This document shows, piece by piece, positions 8,721 to 17,828 of a DNA stretch of 64,000 bases (positions are counted from its first letter, which is position 1; each line of letters begins with the position of its first letter). The DNA comes from Cytobacillus firmus (GTDB lineage: Bacteria; Bacillota; Bacilli; Bacillales; Cytobacillaceae). Both the position numbers and the translations under genes were made by a program. The stretch spans positions 2,070,001 through 2,134,000 of the forward strand of contig NZ_CP098323.1 in assembly GCF_023657595.1 (NCBI RefSeq), written 5' to 3'. The notes under the pieces are model-generated. The model had not been told where the DNA came from. It saw only the letters and a list, made by a program, of their open reading frames with translations, and searched no databases.

Positions 8721-9806
8721 TTAAATCTCTTCGGATAGCAGGCTTTTCCTTGTTCTTAATCGGTAAAACCTTCTGAAGTCTTTTACGAGAACCTTTATGA
8801 CAGAATAAAAAGGTATAGCAATCAGGATTCCGATAAAACCATAAATCGATCCTGCTGCCATTAAGATAATAATGACTGTAAGCGGATGGAGGTTAAGTCT
8901 TTTGCCCATCACATGAGGTGAGACGAGATTGCTTTCAAGAAGCTGAACTGAAATCAGTACCATGATAATTTTCAATACCATTCCCGGTCCCTGCAATAAC
9001 CCGATGAATACTGCAGGAATGATTCCGAGTACAGGACCAAGAAAAGGGACAACAGTCAGGAACATCGCAAACACAGCTAATATCAATGCGTATTCCAATC
9101 CGATAATCATATATCCGGCATACATTAACACGCCATCGACGACTGCCACAATAAACTGGCCGGTTACATAGGAAAATAAGGTCTTGTCTATATCCCCCAA
9201 AATCCGCTGGCCTTCTTCCTCGTGTTTGTCAGGAAGGTATTTTAAAAGAAAAGGCCTGAGCTTGTGGTCATCCTTAAGGAAGTAGAAAAGAATAAAAGGT
9301 ACAACAAAGATGACAGTGACAATACTAGTAATGGTAGAAAAAACTTTCATAACATTTTCTCCTGCCCCTGATAAAAGTGTTTCCAGGAAGTTCAGTACTT
9401 TATTTTTTACACGGTCATAGGAGAACATGCCCATATTATTTTCCTCAACCACTTTCTCCGTTTCATCCGATAAGTCTTCCATCTTAGCAGGCAGATTTTC
9501 GCTGATTTCTGCTATCTGGCTGCCAATTGTTGTGCCCAGCAGATTAAAACCTAAATATCCTAAACCCAGGACCGCAGCAAAAATAAGCAGAATGCTCGCT
9601 GTTTTTGGCACAGCCCTTGAAACCAGCCTGACGAGGGGTCTTAGAATATAGTAAAAAATGCCGGCAATTAAAACAGGGAAGAAAATAGTTGCAATCAGGG
9701 CACGGATCGGCCATAAGAAATAATCAATTTTCCCAAGGAGGAAAATGATGATTAACACGAAGATAGTGCCTGCTGCATATTTAAAAAATGGTTTATTGAT
9801 CCACAT
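8721..9806 (-). CDS. AI-2E family transporter (UPF0118 permease)
   Basis: 361 residues from ATG at 9806 (MWINKPFFKY). A GTG at 9845 in the same frame has a tight AAAGGA site and would add 13 residues; the shorter start matches how such proteins usually begin. Seven to eight membrane segments: two near the N-terminus, one at about 55-80, a long extracellular/coiled region (about 90-160), then five in the C-terminal half. FLTVVPFLGPVLGIIPAVFIGLLQGP and HVMGKRLNLHPLTVIIILMAAGSIYGFIGILIAIP are family signatures. The family includes TqsA and various Na+/H+ or small-molecule exporters; substrate here unknown. Confidence 0.88.
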   Translation of the reverse strand: MWINKPFFKYAAGTIFVLIIIFLLGKIDYFLWPIRALIATIFFPVLIAGIFYYILRPLVRLVSRAVPKTASILLIFAAVLGLGYLGFNLLGTTIGSQIAEISENLPAKMEDLSDETEKVVEENNMGMFSYDRVKNKVLNFLETLLSGAGENVMKVFSTITSIVTVIFVVPFILFYFLKDDHKLRPFLLKYLPDKHEEEGQRILGDIDKTLFSYVTGQFIVAVVDGVLMYAGYMIIGLEYALILAVFAMFLTVVPFLGPVLGIIPAVFIGLLQGPGMVLKIIMVLISVQLLESNLVSPHVMGKRLNLHPLTVIIILMAAGSIYGFIGILIAIPFYSVIKVLVKDFRRFYRLRTRKSLLSEEI

Positions 9807-9941
9807 GCATATACCCCAACCCTTATATATGTATTTACTACTCACTGTTCCTTTTTTTAAACAGGATTAAACACCGGTTTAAGAATCTATGTAAGAGGAA
9901 TAGTTTAAGAATGAACTATATTACAGTGAGGGAATCTGACG

Positions 9942-10976
9942 ATGCTATTTTTAAAAAATGTAACCATGCAGGAAATACTGCTGTTTTTATTGTTTGCAGG
10001 AGTGATATTGGCTGCCAAATGGACAGTTAACTTTCTTGTGAAAAAGAGGAGGGGCAAGTCTGTTCAGAACGACCGGATCATGCAGGGAGTTTCTTCACTC
10101 GTGAACTGGGCTGCTTTTTATGGAATTATCATTCTATTCTTGTTCTATTTTTCAAAGGAGAAGTGGCTTTTTTATACCTTGTTCACAGCAGGGGAAGTAG
10201 ATGTGACGCTATATTTAATAATTGTAGCGTTTTTGACAGTCTCACTCGCAAGTCGAATCGTAAAAGTATTCACCAAATATGTATTAACATCTGTTTATGA
10301 ATTCTATGGGGTTGACCGGGGGCTCGGCTATTCATTCAACAGAATGATCTATTATACTGTCATGATTGCAGCGCTCGCCATCAGTCTGACAACGGTTGGC
10401 CTTGATTTAACAGCGGCTGCTGCCATACTGGGTGTTCTCGGTATTGGGATAGGGTTCGGCATGCGCAATATTGCCGGTAACTTTATTTCAGGCATTATTA
10501 TCCTCTTCGAACGACCCATTGAAATTGGGGAAATGATTGAGATAAACAACAAAATCGGTAAAATAGAAAGCATCCGTCTCAGATCCACTATCGTCCGCAC
10601 AGCTAAAGAGGGAACCCTGATTGTGCCAAACCAATACTTTATCGAACAGATCATTAAAAACCGTACAGGATCAGAAATGCTTGCCCAGGTTCAAATCAGC
10701 GTAGTGTACGGGACTGATACTGAAAAAGTTGATAAGCTTCTGAGAGACGCTGTGGATATGGTAATCCCCAAAACAGAAGGGGTTTTAACCGCTCCTGCAC
10801 CTGATATCCGCTTTGTCGATTTTCGCAGTAAAGCCATGGACTTTCTAATAGAGGTCCCTGTTGCAAACTTTGAAGCCAAGCAGAAATTTGAAAGCCGGCT
10901 AAGACATGTAATTGCAGAGAGCTTTTATTTGAACGGAATTGAGCTTGCCTCAGCACAGCTGCTGCCCAGTGAATGA
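9942..10976 (+). CDS. MscS-family mechanosensitive ion channel
   Basis: 344 residues. Four hydrophobic segments (about 10-30, 48-68, 84-105, 127-148), then the pore helix AAAAILGVLGIGIGFGMRNIAGNFISGIIILFERP with the Ala/Gly packing pattern of MscS TM3, the beta-domain (IGEMIEINNKIGKIESIRLRSTIVRT, IVPNQ), and an alpha/beta C-terminal domain. Such channels open under membrane tension and release solutes on osmotic downshock. Divergent from the AI-2E gene; a terminator follows. Confidence 0.92.
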   Translation: MLFLKNVTMQEILLFLLFAGVILAAKWTVNFLVKKRRGKSVQNDRIMQGVSSLVNWAAFYGIIILFLFYFSKEKWLFYTLFTAGEVDVTLYLIIVAFLTVSLASRIVKVFTKYVLTSVYEFYGVDRGLGYSFNRMIYYTVMIAALAISLTTVGLDLTAAAAILGVLGIGIGFGMRNIAGNFISGIIILFERPIEIGEMIEINNKIGKIESIRLRSTIVRTAKEGTLIVPNQYFIEQIIKNRTGSEMLAQVQISVVYGTDTEKVDKLLRDAVDMVIPKTEGVLTAPAPDIRFVDFRSKAMDFLIEVPVANFEAKQKFESRLRHVIAESFYLNGIELASAQLLPSE

Positions 10977-11003
10977 AGGATAAAGTTAGCAGGAGAAATA
11001 ACG

Positions 11004-11034
11004 AAAACACCAGCTGCTAAGGGCTGGTGTTTTC
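11004..11034. terminator. Rho-independent terminator after mscS-family gene
   Basis: AAAACACCAGC (11004-11014) and GCTGGTGTTTT (11023-11033), near-symmetric, between convergent genes. Confidence 0.85.
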
Positions 11035-11045
11035 CTACGTAAAAT

Positions 11046-11231
11046 CTATTTTCCTAACAGAGCTTTCACTCCAAGATAAAGAATGGCAAGACCAAAGATG
11101 ATCATAGCCAGACTGCCGACAACGGTGAAAAAGCTGGCAATACCTGAAGTAATAACTGCAGAAACAGGTACCATTGTCATGCCGTAGCCAGCAAGCATAC
11201 ATGCAAGATATAATAATGCCAATTGATACAT
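11046..11231 (-). CDS. Small integral membrane protein, function unknown
   Basis: 61 residues, almost wholly hydrophobic: two predicted membrane helices (about 3-28 and 33-57) with a short loop, ending KALLGK. An excellent ribosome site, GGAAAGGAGG, lies eight bases before ATG 11231, so I accept it over the overlapping, out-of-frame minus-strand ORF. No family recognised. Confidence 0.7.
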   Translation of the reverse strand: MYQLALLYLACMLAGYGMTMVPVSAVITSGIASFFTVVGSLAMIIFGLAILYLGVKALLGK

Positions 11232-11335
11232 TACAAATCCCTCCTTTCCATACTAACGTATGAAAAGGAAGCAATCTTGCTTGGTCTAATATCCCGAATC
11301 TTCAGAATAACTCAAAAATAATTCTGTTGAATTAT

Positions 11336-11770
11336 TTAATGTGCATGCTTTGCTTCCTGTACTGCAATGATTTTCAGGGCAGTTAATTCTTCCTCGGATA
11401 ACCTTTCTGTTAAAAGACTGTATAGTTCGTTTTTCTCTGCAGCAGTCAATCCGCCTTTAACTTTTGAAGCACTCTTCTGGATTTCATCAATCGAGAAGCT
11501 TTCTGAAATCTTTTTCATAGCCTCTTCTTTTGTCTTGATCGGCAATGATGTCTTTTGAAGATCTACAGCTATTAAATCATCCTCACTGCTTCCAAGCAGT
11601 GCCTCTACATTTGGGTCACTGGCAAGCATCGCAAGGTCATCCTCAGTAATGCTGCCGGCAACTTCTGTCATTACTTTATTTGATATGGAGTTCATTGAAG
11701 CAAAATAAATGAGAAAACCCAATAGAATAAAAGACCCTCCAGTGATTGTCCAAAAAATAATTTTTTTCAA
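11336..11770 (-). CDS. Hypothetical membrane-anchored protein
   Basis: 144 residues: one N-terminal membrane helix (KKIIFWTITGGSFILLGFLIYFA) then a soluble acidic/helical domain with two similar halves (ITEDDLAMLASDPNVEALLG and LTAAEKNELYSLLTERLSEEEL) and a His-rich end KHAH. No family recognised. The only in-frame start is TTG at 11770, with no visible ribosome site. A six-codon reading frame with a strong AGAGGAG site ends 13 bases upstream (ATG at 11804), so the gene may be translated by re-initiation. Confidence 0.65.
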   Translation of the reverse strand: MKKIIFWTITGGSFILLGFLIYFASMNSISNKVMTEVAGSITEDDLAMLASDPNVEALLGSSEDDLIAVDLQKTSLPIKTKEEAMKKISESFSIDEIQKSASKVKGGLTAAEKNELYSLLTERLSEEELTALKIIAVQEAKHAH

Positions 11771-11783
11771 CTTTATGGACTGC

Positions 11784-11804
11784 TCAAGAAGCGAACAGTT
11801 CCAT
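11784..11804 (-). other. Six-codon leader ORF upstream of the hypothetical gene
   Basis: ATG at 11804 is preceded by AGAGGAGTGTGA and reads MELFAS then TGA. It stops 13 bases before the TTG of the next gene. This may be a coupling or leader peptide; only the sequence geometry supports it. Confidence 0.35.
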
Positions 11805-11928
11805 TCACACTCCTCTCATTTTCTTTCTTCTTAAATTGTATATGGTTAGTTCCTTCTTTTGCAAATCTTTCTTATATGCAGAACGTATGTGCTATAATAG
11901 ATGAATAGTAAAATAAGGGGCCGTTTCA

Positions 11929-14220
11929 ATGGATAATAAGATAAAAATATCAGTAAGATCACTGGTTGAATATGTATATAAAAGCGGCAGCATTGAAACG
12001 GGCTTCCGTTCTGCAGTGCCGCTTTCAGAAGGAACAAGAATTCATCAGAGAATTCAAAAGCAGTATGGGGAAGAGGATCAAAAAGAAGTGTATCTGCAAG
12101 CAGGATTAACCTTCAATCACCTCGACTTTCAGCTCGATGGAAGATGTGACGGGCTTATCATTAAAAATGGCGAACGGATTATTGATGAAATTAAGTCTGT
12201 ATCTCTCCCTCTATCTGAAATTGATAAATTTGCATATCCAGTCCATTGGGCTCAGGCTAAATGCTATGCTTTCATGTATGCGAAAGACAAAAATATTTCA
12301 AATATGACAGTTCAATTAACATATGTACATGCTAAAACAAATGAAGTGAAAAGATTTCTGCAAAGCTATTCGTTTTGTGAACTGGAAGAATTCATAGTGC
12401 ATCTTCTCGAATCCTATTCTCCCTACACAGAATTAAGGGTTCGGCATCAAAAGGATTTAATAAAAAGTCTTCAGGAACTGACTTTTCCTTTTCCAGCTTA
12501 TCGAAATGGCCAGAGGAAATTGGCAGGGGCAGTATACAAAACCATTGCCGAAGGGAAAAACTTATTTGCCAACGCACCTACAGGCATTGGCAAAACCATT
12601 TCAACCCTTTTTCCAGCATTAAAAGCCATTGGGGAAGGACATATTCAGAGGATCATCTATGCCACGGCTAAAACCATTACCCGTCAGGCTGCAGAAGGGG
12701 CCATTAGCCTGATGAGGGATAATGGTTTGAATCTTAAATCGGTCACAATCACGGCCAAGGACAAAATTTGCTTTAAGGAAGAAACCAAATGCCACAAAGA
12801 CAGCTGTGAGTTTGCCAATGGGTATTACGACAGGATTAATAATGCAATACTTGATCTCCTGAAAAATGAGAGCATGATAACCAGAACGACAATTGAAAAA
12901 TATGCACTGAAGCATAAAGTCTGCCCTTTTGAATTTTCATTGGATGCTGCATATGCAGCTGACACCATTGTTGGTGATTATAATTATATTTTCGATCCGA
13001 AGATCTCACTGAAGCGATTGCTGGAAGAGGAGAAAAAGAAGACGTCGCTCCTGATCGATGAAGCACATAACCTTGTGGACCGCGGAAGGGAAATGTATTC
13101 AAGCTCGCTTGACAAATCAGCCTTTCTTCAATTGAGCAGAAGCTTTAAGGGGAAGGGTGAAAGGATTCAAAAAAGTGCAAAACAGGTTAATGGAATTTTT
13201 ATTGCATTAAAAAAGAAATGTGGTGAAAATCAGGAAATCGCAGAAAAAGATCCTCCTGAAGAACTTTTTGAAGTTCTTGAGGAATTTGTTCAATATGCCG
13301 AAGACTATCTGGGGCAAAACAGAGACAATACGGACGAAGAATTGCTGGAAGTATTCTTTGCTGCCCAGAACTTTATCAGAATAGGTAAACTGTATGATGA
13401 AAGGTTTGTAACGTATATTCAAAAGCAGAGAAATGACCTGAACATCAAGCTATTTTGCCTGGATCCATCGAATCTTCTGCACAAGGCCAGAAAAGGATAT
13501 AAATCATCAATCTTTTTTTCTGCTACCTTAATGCCTCTTAATTATTATTTGGACATGCTTGGCTTTCAAGAGGAAGACTATATTTTAACCGTACCTTCTC
13601 CTTTCTCAAAAGATCAGGCTAAGGTATACATACAGCCGATTTCCACAAGATATCGCGACCGGGAAGTGTCTATCGGACCGATCGTCAGTACTATTAAGAG
13701 CATGTTAAAGGAACAGAAGGGGAACTACTTGATCTTCTTTCCATCCTATCAATATATGGAGGATGTTTATCGTCGGTTACTCGATGAGGAACTGCCGGCA
13801 CATACAATCATTCAAAGGACTGGAATGGATGAAGGGGAAAGGGAGAAGTTTCTGGATGCATTTCAGCCAAATCCTTCTGGAACTCTGTTGGGGTTCGCCG
13901 TCATGGGCGGGATTTTTTCAGAGGGAATTGATTTGCAGGGAGATAGGCTGAACGGTGTATTCGTGGTGGGTGTAGGGCTTCCGCAGTTAGGGTTTGAACG
14001 CAACATTATGAAAGCTTATTTTAATCAGCAAGGAAAAAACGGCTATGATTATGCCTATACTTATCCTGGAATGAACAAGGTTTTGCAGGCAGGGGGCAGA
14101 TTGATCCGCTCTGAGGACGATACAGGAATGATTGTTTTAATGGATGACAGGTATGTGCAGGCAAAATATCGGGCCCTGCTGCCAGAGGAATGGAAGGATT
14201 TTAAAGTATTAAGAAGTTAA
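11929..14220 (+). CDS. Rad3/XPD-like (DinG family) helicase with N-terminal PD-(D/E)XK domain
   Basis: 763 residues. The first 170 or so contain a nuclease-like core: LDGRCDGLII...RIIDEIKSV gives the D...ExK pattern, with QAKCYAFMYA as in RecB/Cas4-type folds. The helicase part follows: AYRNGQRKL (Q-like), Walker A NAPTGIGKT (about 218-226), four cysteines placed as in the XPD FeS domain (KICFKEETKCHKDSCEF and KHKVCPFEF), Walker B LLIDEAHNLVDR, then motif IV-VI stretches FFSATLMPL, GIFSEGIDLQGDR and QAGGRLIRSEDD. It is expected to unwind DNA 5' to 3' with an FeS cluster, probably in repair. ATG start follows AATAAGGGGCCG. Confidence 0.9.
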   Translation: MDNKIKISVRSLVEYVYKSGSIETGFRSAVPLSEGTRIHQRIQKQYGEEDQKEVYLQAGLTFNHLDFQLDGRCDGLIIKNGERIIDEIKSVSLPLSEIDKFAYPVHWAQAKCYAFMYAKDKNISNMTVQLTYVHAKTNEVKRFLQSYSFCELEEFIVHLLESYSPYTELRVRHQKDLIKSLQELTFPFPAYRNGQRKLAGAVYKTIAEGKNLFANAPTGIGKTISTLFPALKAIGEGHIQRIIYATAKTITRQAAEGAISLMRDNGLNLKSVTITAKDKICFKEETKCHKDSCEFANGYYDRINNAILDLLKNESMITRTTIEKYALKHKVCPFEFSLDAAYAADTIVGDYNYIFDPKISLKRLLEEEKKKTSLLIDEAHNLVDRGREMYSSSLDKSAFLQLSRSFKGKGERIQKSAKQVNGIFIALKKKCGENQEIAEKDPPEELFEVLEEFVQYAEDYLGQNRDNTDEELLEVFFAAQNFIRIGKLYDERFVTYIQKQRNDLNIKLFCLDPSNLLHKARKGYKSSIFFSATLMPLNYYLDMLGFQEEDYILTVPSPFSKDQAKVYIQPISTRYRDREVSIGPIVSTIKSMLKEQKGNYLIFFPSYQYMEDVYRRLLDEELPAHTIIQRTGMDEGEREKFLDAFQPNPSGTLLGFAVMGGIFSEGIDLQGDRLNGVFVVGVGLPQLGFERNIMKAYFNQQGKNGYDYAYTYPGMNKVLQAGGRLIRSEDDTGMIVLMDDRYVQAKYRALLPEEWKDFKVLRS

Positions 14221-14221
14221 A

Positions 14222-14248
14222 AACATCCTGCTCAAAGAGCAGGATGTA
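14222..14248. terminator. Bidirectional terminator
   Basis: ACATCCTGCTC-AAA-GAGCAGGATGT hairpin between convergent genes. Confidence 0.82.
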
Positions 14249-14255
14249 AATCGTA

Positions 14256-14882
14256 TTATTTAGTAATGACAGGACCTTTCGGGGCTTGCATTTTTCCGAG
14301 TGCTCTTTCGAAAACCGGGTAAAAGAATTGTACAACAAGTCCAAGTGTTAATGTTACCACGATTGTGCCTACTCCGATTGCACCTCTGAATAAAAATGCA
14401 AGCAGCAAAGCAAAGCTCTCGCTGATGATCCTTGAATTCCTTAAATTTAATCCGAATCTGGTGTGAATGGCTACCATTAATGTATCCATCGGGCTTGCCG
14501 GAAATTTAGCCTGAAGATAGATGGCAACTCCCATTCCCATCAAAAGGATTCCAACGAATAATATGATTGATTGCATTGCCAATGTCTGCGGCGATAGGTC
14601 ACCAAAAATGATGAGAAGCCAAAAGTCAATCAGTGCGCCAATAATCAAAATGGAGATGGCTGCAAGGACTTCAGGCTTTTTTTTCATTAGAAAGGCATTT
14701 ATAAAAATGAGCACGATCCCATTTATAAAAACAAAGGTGCCAACTGTTAAGTTAAACATTTGCGATTCACCAACAGCCAGGGCATCCCATGCAGAAGCTC
14801 CGAGGTTTGACCTGATAATCAGGGCTACACCCATTGTCAGGATCAGCATCCCAATTATAAAAAATAATAGACGTTCTTTCAT
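14256..14882 (-). CDS. YczE/YyaS-type membrane protein
   Basis: 208 residues from ATG 14882 (MKERLLFFIIGM), chosen for GGAGAG six bases upstream; an earlier in-frame start at 14936 lacks such a site. Five membrane segments. The motifs GVALIIRSNLGASAWDALAVG and GVAIYLQAKFPASPMDTLMVAI are the repeated Leu-Gly-x-x-x-x-D pattern of the YczE/YyaS/YitT-related family. Function unknown; B. subtilis YczE is needed for surfactin production post-transcriptionally. Divergent from the LTA synthase gene. Confidence 0.8.
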   Translation of the reverse strand: MKERLLFFIIGMLILTMGVALIIRSNLGASAWDALAVGESQMFNLTVGTFVFINGIVLIFINAFLMKKKPEVLAAISILIIGALIDFWLLIIFGDLSPQTLAMQSIILFVGILLMGMGVAIYLQAKFPASPMDTLMVAIHTRFGLNLRNSRIISESFALLLAFLFRGAIGVGTIVVTLTLGLVVQFFYPVFERALGKMQAPKGPVITK

Positions 14883-15210
14883 GAAGACTCTCCAATCCAA
14901 CTTGTTTAATTTTAGCTTGGCCCTTTTTAAAATCAATACTCCTTCAGCATTGAAATTATGAAGGGAAAATTCATTTTACCATTAAAATATATTGGGTAAC
15001 AGGTTGTTTTAGTAAAAGTTGTTGGTTTTTGCAGGAAAAAGGCGAAAGATATAAAGGAGATAACCATTTTCATCGATTTGAAATTGTGCTATATTATTTT
15101 ACATTCGTTCACCATTTATTAATGCTGCATCTACAAAATTTTTACATAATAAAAACTTAGCCGCTGCTAAGTTTTTCGTATTGTACAATTTAAGAGGTGA
15201 AACCACACTA
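14883..15210. other. Divergent intergenic region with hairpin
   Basis: 328 bases without a gene. The only clear structure is the inverted repeat at 15151-15176 (listed separately). An AAAGGAGATAACC stretch near 15053 resembles a ribosome site but no ORF follows it. Confidence 0.5.
15151..15178 (+). promoter_or_regulatory. Terminator-like leader hairpin upstream of LTA synthase gene
   Basis: AAAAACTTAGC (15151-15161), loop CGCT, GCTAAGTTTTT (15166-15176): a perfect 11-bp stem ending in five T, only 35 bases before the start codon. Could be an attenuator or the end of a small leader RNA. Confidence 0.55.
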
Positions 15211-17178
15211 ATGAGAAAGTTATTTAAATCGCCTGTCAAATTGGCGAAAAGCAGCCTTGCTGTATTCTTTCTGACTGTCATTCTTTTTTGGCTAAAAACA
15301 TATGTAGCCTATCGCATTGAATTTAACTTAGGGATTAATAATGACATACAGCGATTTCTCCTGTTTTTGAATCCGTTAAGTTCTACACTGGTATTCCTGG
15401 GATTGGCTTTGTTATTTAAAGGGAAATGGCAATCCGGCATGCTTATTGGCTTGGATTTCTTCTTATCCTTCCTGCTTTATGCAAATGTCGTTTATTATCG
15501 ATTCTTTAACGACTTTATTACGGTTCCTGTTCTAATGCAGGCAAAAGTAAATGGGGGGCAGCTGGGAGATAGTGCTCTGTCGTTAATGACTCCTTGGGAT
15601 ATCTTTTATTTTACAGATACACTGCTGCTTCTTTTTCTGGCAATCAGGAAGTGGTACAAACCTGGAAAGAAAATTAGCCGAAAACCAGCCCTGGCTGTTA
15701 TGGCTGCCGGGATTATTGTTTTCTTCATCAATCTTGGAATTGCAGAGAATGACCGCCCTGAACTGCTTACACGTTCTTTTGACCGCAATTATTTGGTGAA
15801 ATACCTGGGAGCATACAATTTCACGATTTATGATATTGTGCAGAATGCGAAGTCTGCCAGCCAGAGAGCTCTTGCGGATACGAACGATGTGACTGAAGTG
15901 GAGAACTATGTTAAAGCAAAATATGCACCTCCAAACCCTGAATACTTCGGAAAAGCCAAGGGCATGAATGTTATTTATGTATCCATGGAATCACTGCAGA
16001 CTTTTATTATAGATTACAAGCTGAATGGAAAAGAAGTTACCCCATTCCTGAACTCACTGGCACATAGCGGCAAGACATTTTACTTTGATAATATAGTCAA
16101 TCAAACCGGACAGGGAAAGACTTCCGATGCTGAGTTCATCATGGATACATCGCTATATCCCATGTCACAGGGAGCCGTTTATGTAACAAAAGCTCAAAAT
16201 ACATTCCATGGCACACCTGCTATCTTAAAGCCACATGGCTATACTTCAGCAACTTTCCATGGAAACTACAAGACATTCTGGAATCGTAACGAAATGTATA
16301 AAACCATGGGCTATGATAAGTTTTTTGATGCTGAGTATTACAATATGAGCGATGAAAACACGAAAAACTATGGATTGAAAGATAAGCCTTTTTTCAAGGA
16401 ATCCATGCAGATGCTAACCAGTCTTCCGCAGCCATTTTATACAAAGTTCATCACTCTTTCTAACCACTTCCCTTTTAAGATGGATGAGTGGGATACTGAT
16501 TTTCCTGCTGGAGAAACAGAAAATGATGTGGTTAATCACTACTTCCAGTCGGCGAATTATATGGACCAGGCACTCGAGCAGTTCTTTAACGATTTAAAGG
16601 ATTCCGGACTGTATGATCACACAGTAGTTGTCTTATATGGAGATCATTACGGAATTTCTGAAAACCACAATGAGGCAATGGCAGAGGTGATCGGAAAAGA
16701 AATTACTCCGTTCGAATACGCCAGGCTTCAAAGAGTGCCAGTATTCATACATGTACCGGGAGTAGATGGCGGCATTATCCATAATGTCGGCGGACAGGTA
16801 GATGTGCGTCCGACTTTACTTCACCTGCTGGGCATTGATACGAAAAATCACCTTGAAATGGGATCAGATCTGTTATCGGCAAAACACCGTGAAGTTGTCC
16901 CATTCCGAAACGGCAACTTTATTTCACTGGAATATACCCAAATTGAAGAAACCTGCTATTTTACGGAAACCGGCGAAATAGCTGAGGCTAATGCATGTAA
17001 GTCACTTTCTGATCAGGCGAAAATAGAGCTGGAAATGTCGGACAACATTGTTTATAAAGACCTGCTGCGCTTTTATAAGCCGGAAGGATTTGTTCCAGTG
17101 AACCGGAGTGATTATTCATATATTAAGAAAGAGGTCCCGTTTAAAGAGGAAAGAAATGGGCCTGGTGTACAGAAGTAA
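15211..17178 (+). CDS. Lipoteichoic acid synthase-family protein (LtaS paralogue)
   Basis: 655 residues from ATG 15211 (AGAGGTG lies about 12 bases upstream; the TTG at 15181 is less likely). Five N-terminal membrane helices (to about residue 185) precede an extracellular sulfatase-like domain. The nucleophile threonine is in TGQGKTSDAEF, after YVSMESLQTF (metal-binding Glu); VVLYGDHYG supplies Asp/His ligands and FHGNYKTFWNRNEM the substrate arginine/tryptophan region. LtaS enzymes polymerise glycerol-phosphate from phosphatidylglycerol on the outer membrane face. Bacillus has several (LtaS, YfnI, YqgS, YvgJ); which paralogue this is cannot be told here. Confidence 0.9.
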   Translation: MRKLFKSPVKLAKSSLAVFFLTVILFWLKTYVAYRIEFNLGINNDIQRFLLFLNPLSSTLVFLGLALLFKGKWQSGMLIGLDFFLSFLLYANVVYYRFFNDFITVPVLMQAKVNGGQLGDSALSLMTPWDIFYFTDTLLLLFLAIRKWYKPGKKISRKPALAVMAAGIIVFFINLGIAENDRPELLTRSFDRNYLVKYLGAYNFTIYDIVQNAKSASQRALADTNDVTEVENYVKAKYAPPNPEYFGKAKGMNVIYVSMESLQTFIIDYKLNGKEVTPFLNSLAHSGKTFYFDNIVNQTGQGKTSDAEFIMDTSLYPMSQGAVYVTKAQNTFHGTPAILKPHGYTSATFHGNYKTFWNRNEMYKTMGYDKFFDAEYYNMSDENTKNYGLKDKPFFKESMQMLTSLPQPFYTKFITLSNHFPFKMDEWDTDFPAGETENDVVNHYFQSANYMDQALEQFFNDLKDSGLYDHTVVVLYGDHYGISENHNEAMAEVIGKEITPFEYARLQRVPVFIHVPGVDGGIIHNVGGQVDVRPTLLHLLGIDTKNHLEMGSDLLSAKHREVVPFRNGNFISLEYTQIEETCYFTETGEIAEANACKSLSDQAKIELEMSDNIVYKDLLRFYKPEGFVPVNRSDYSYIKKEVPFKEERNGPGVQK

Positions 17179-17306
17179 GATTCAGGAGCGGAGAGAATAC
17201 TCTCTGCTCTTTTTTAACCCTTAAATATATGCAGAAAGTATGGAGTTTACTGAGAAAATGCAAGGGTAGAATATCATTGAAAAGATATAATGAAAGGGTG
17301 ATAAGG

Positions 17307-17636
17307 ATGTACAACCAATCTTTTGAAGAATGCATCCAAGCTTGTTTAGAGTGCATGAAAGCCTGTAATGTATGCTATGATGCATGCTTGGGAGAAGAGG
17401 ATGTTAAAATGATGGCAGAATGTATTCGACTGGACAGGGAGTGTGCTGATATCTGTGCCTTTGCTGCTAAGGCAATGCAGTCTGACAGCCCCTTTGCCAA
17501 GCAAATTTGCAATCTATGTGCAGATATATGTGATGCCTGCGGAAATGAGTGCAAAAAACACGATCACGATCATTGCCAGCGCTGCGCTGAAGCATGCTTT
17601 AAGTGTGCAGAAGAATGCCGTAAAATGGCTGCTTAA
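17307..17636 (+). CDS. Cys-rich four-helix-bundle copper-binding-type protein (DUF326/Csp-like)
   Basis: 109 residues with 20 or so cysteines in CxxxC and CxxC spacings (CIQACLECMKACNVCYDAC, CNLCADICDACGNEC, CQRCAEACFKCAEEC) plus a HDHDHC cluster. This is the pattern of the DUF326 family and of bacterial copper storage proteins (Csp), in which inward-facing Cys bind Cu(I). No signal peptide, so cytosolic. Start ATG 17307 follows AAAGGGTGATAAGG; the longer frame upstream has no site. Next gene is a YdhK-like lipoprotein. Confidence 0.85.
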   Translation: MYNQSFEECIQACLECMKACNVCYDACLGEEDVKMMAECIRLDRECADICAFAAKAMQSDSPFAKQICNLCADICDACGNECKKHDHDHCQRCAEACFKCAEECRKMAA

Positions 17637-17646
17637 ATCATCAGAC

Positions 17647-17677
17647 AAAACAGACATCCAGCAGGGTGTCTGTTTTT
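17647..17677 (+). terminator. Rho-independent terminator
   Basis: AAAACAGACATCC and GGGTGTCTGTTTTT with a four-base loop. Confidence 0.85.
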
Positions 17678-17828
17678 AATCCAGATTATTTGCAATATTT
17701 GGTTATGAAGACTGTACATATTTTCCGTCTGAAAAGGCAGTATTAATTTAGACATTTGCATACCTGTTTCATAATTTCTGCACAATTTATTGCCATACTA
17801 ACTTCATGAAGAAAAGGAGGAATTGAAT

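Noticed and set aside
11035-11274. 79-residue minus-strand frame over the small membrane protein
   Set aside because: It is out of frame with the gene that has the AAAGGAGG site and hydrophobic helices.
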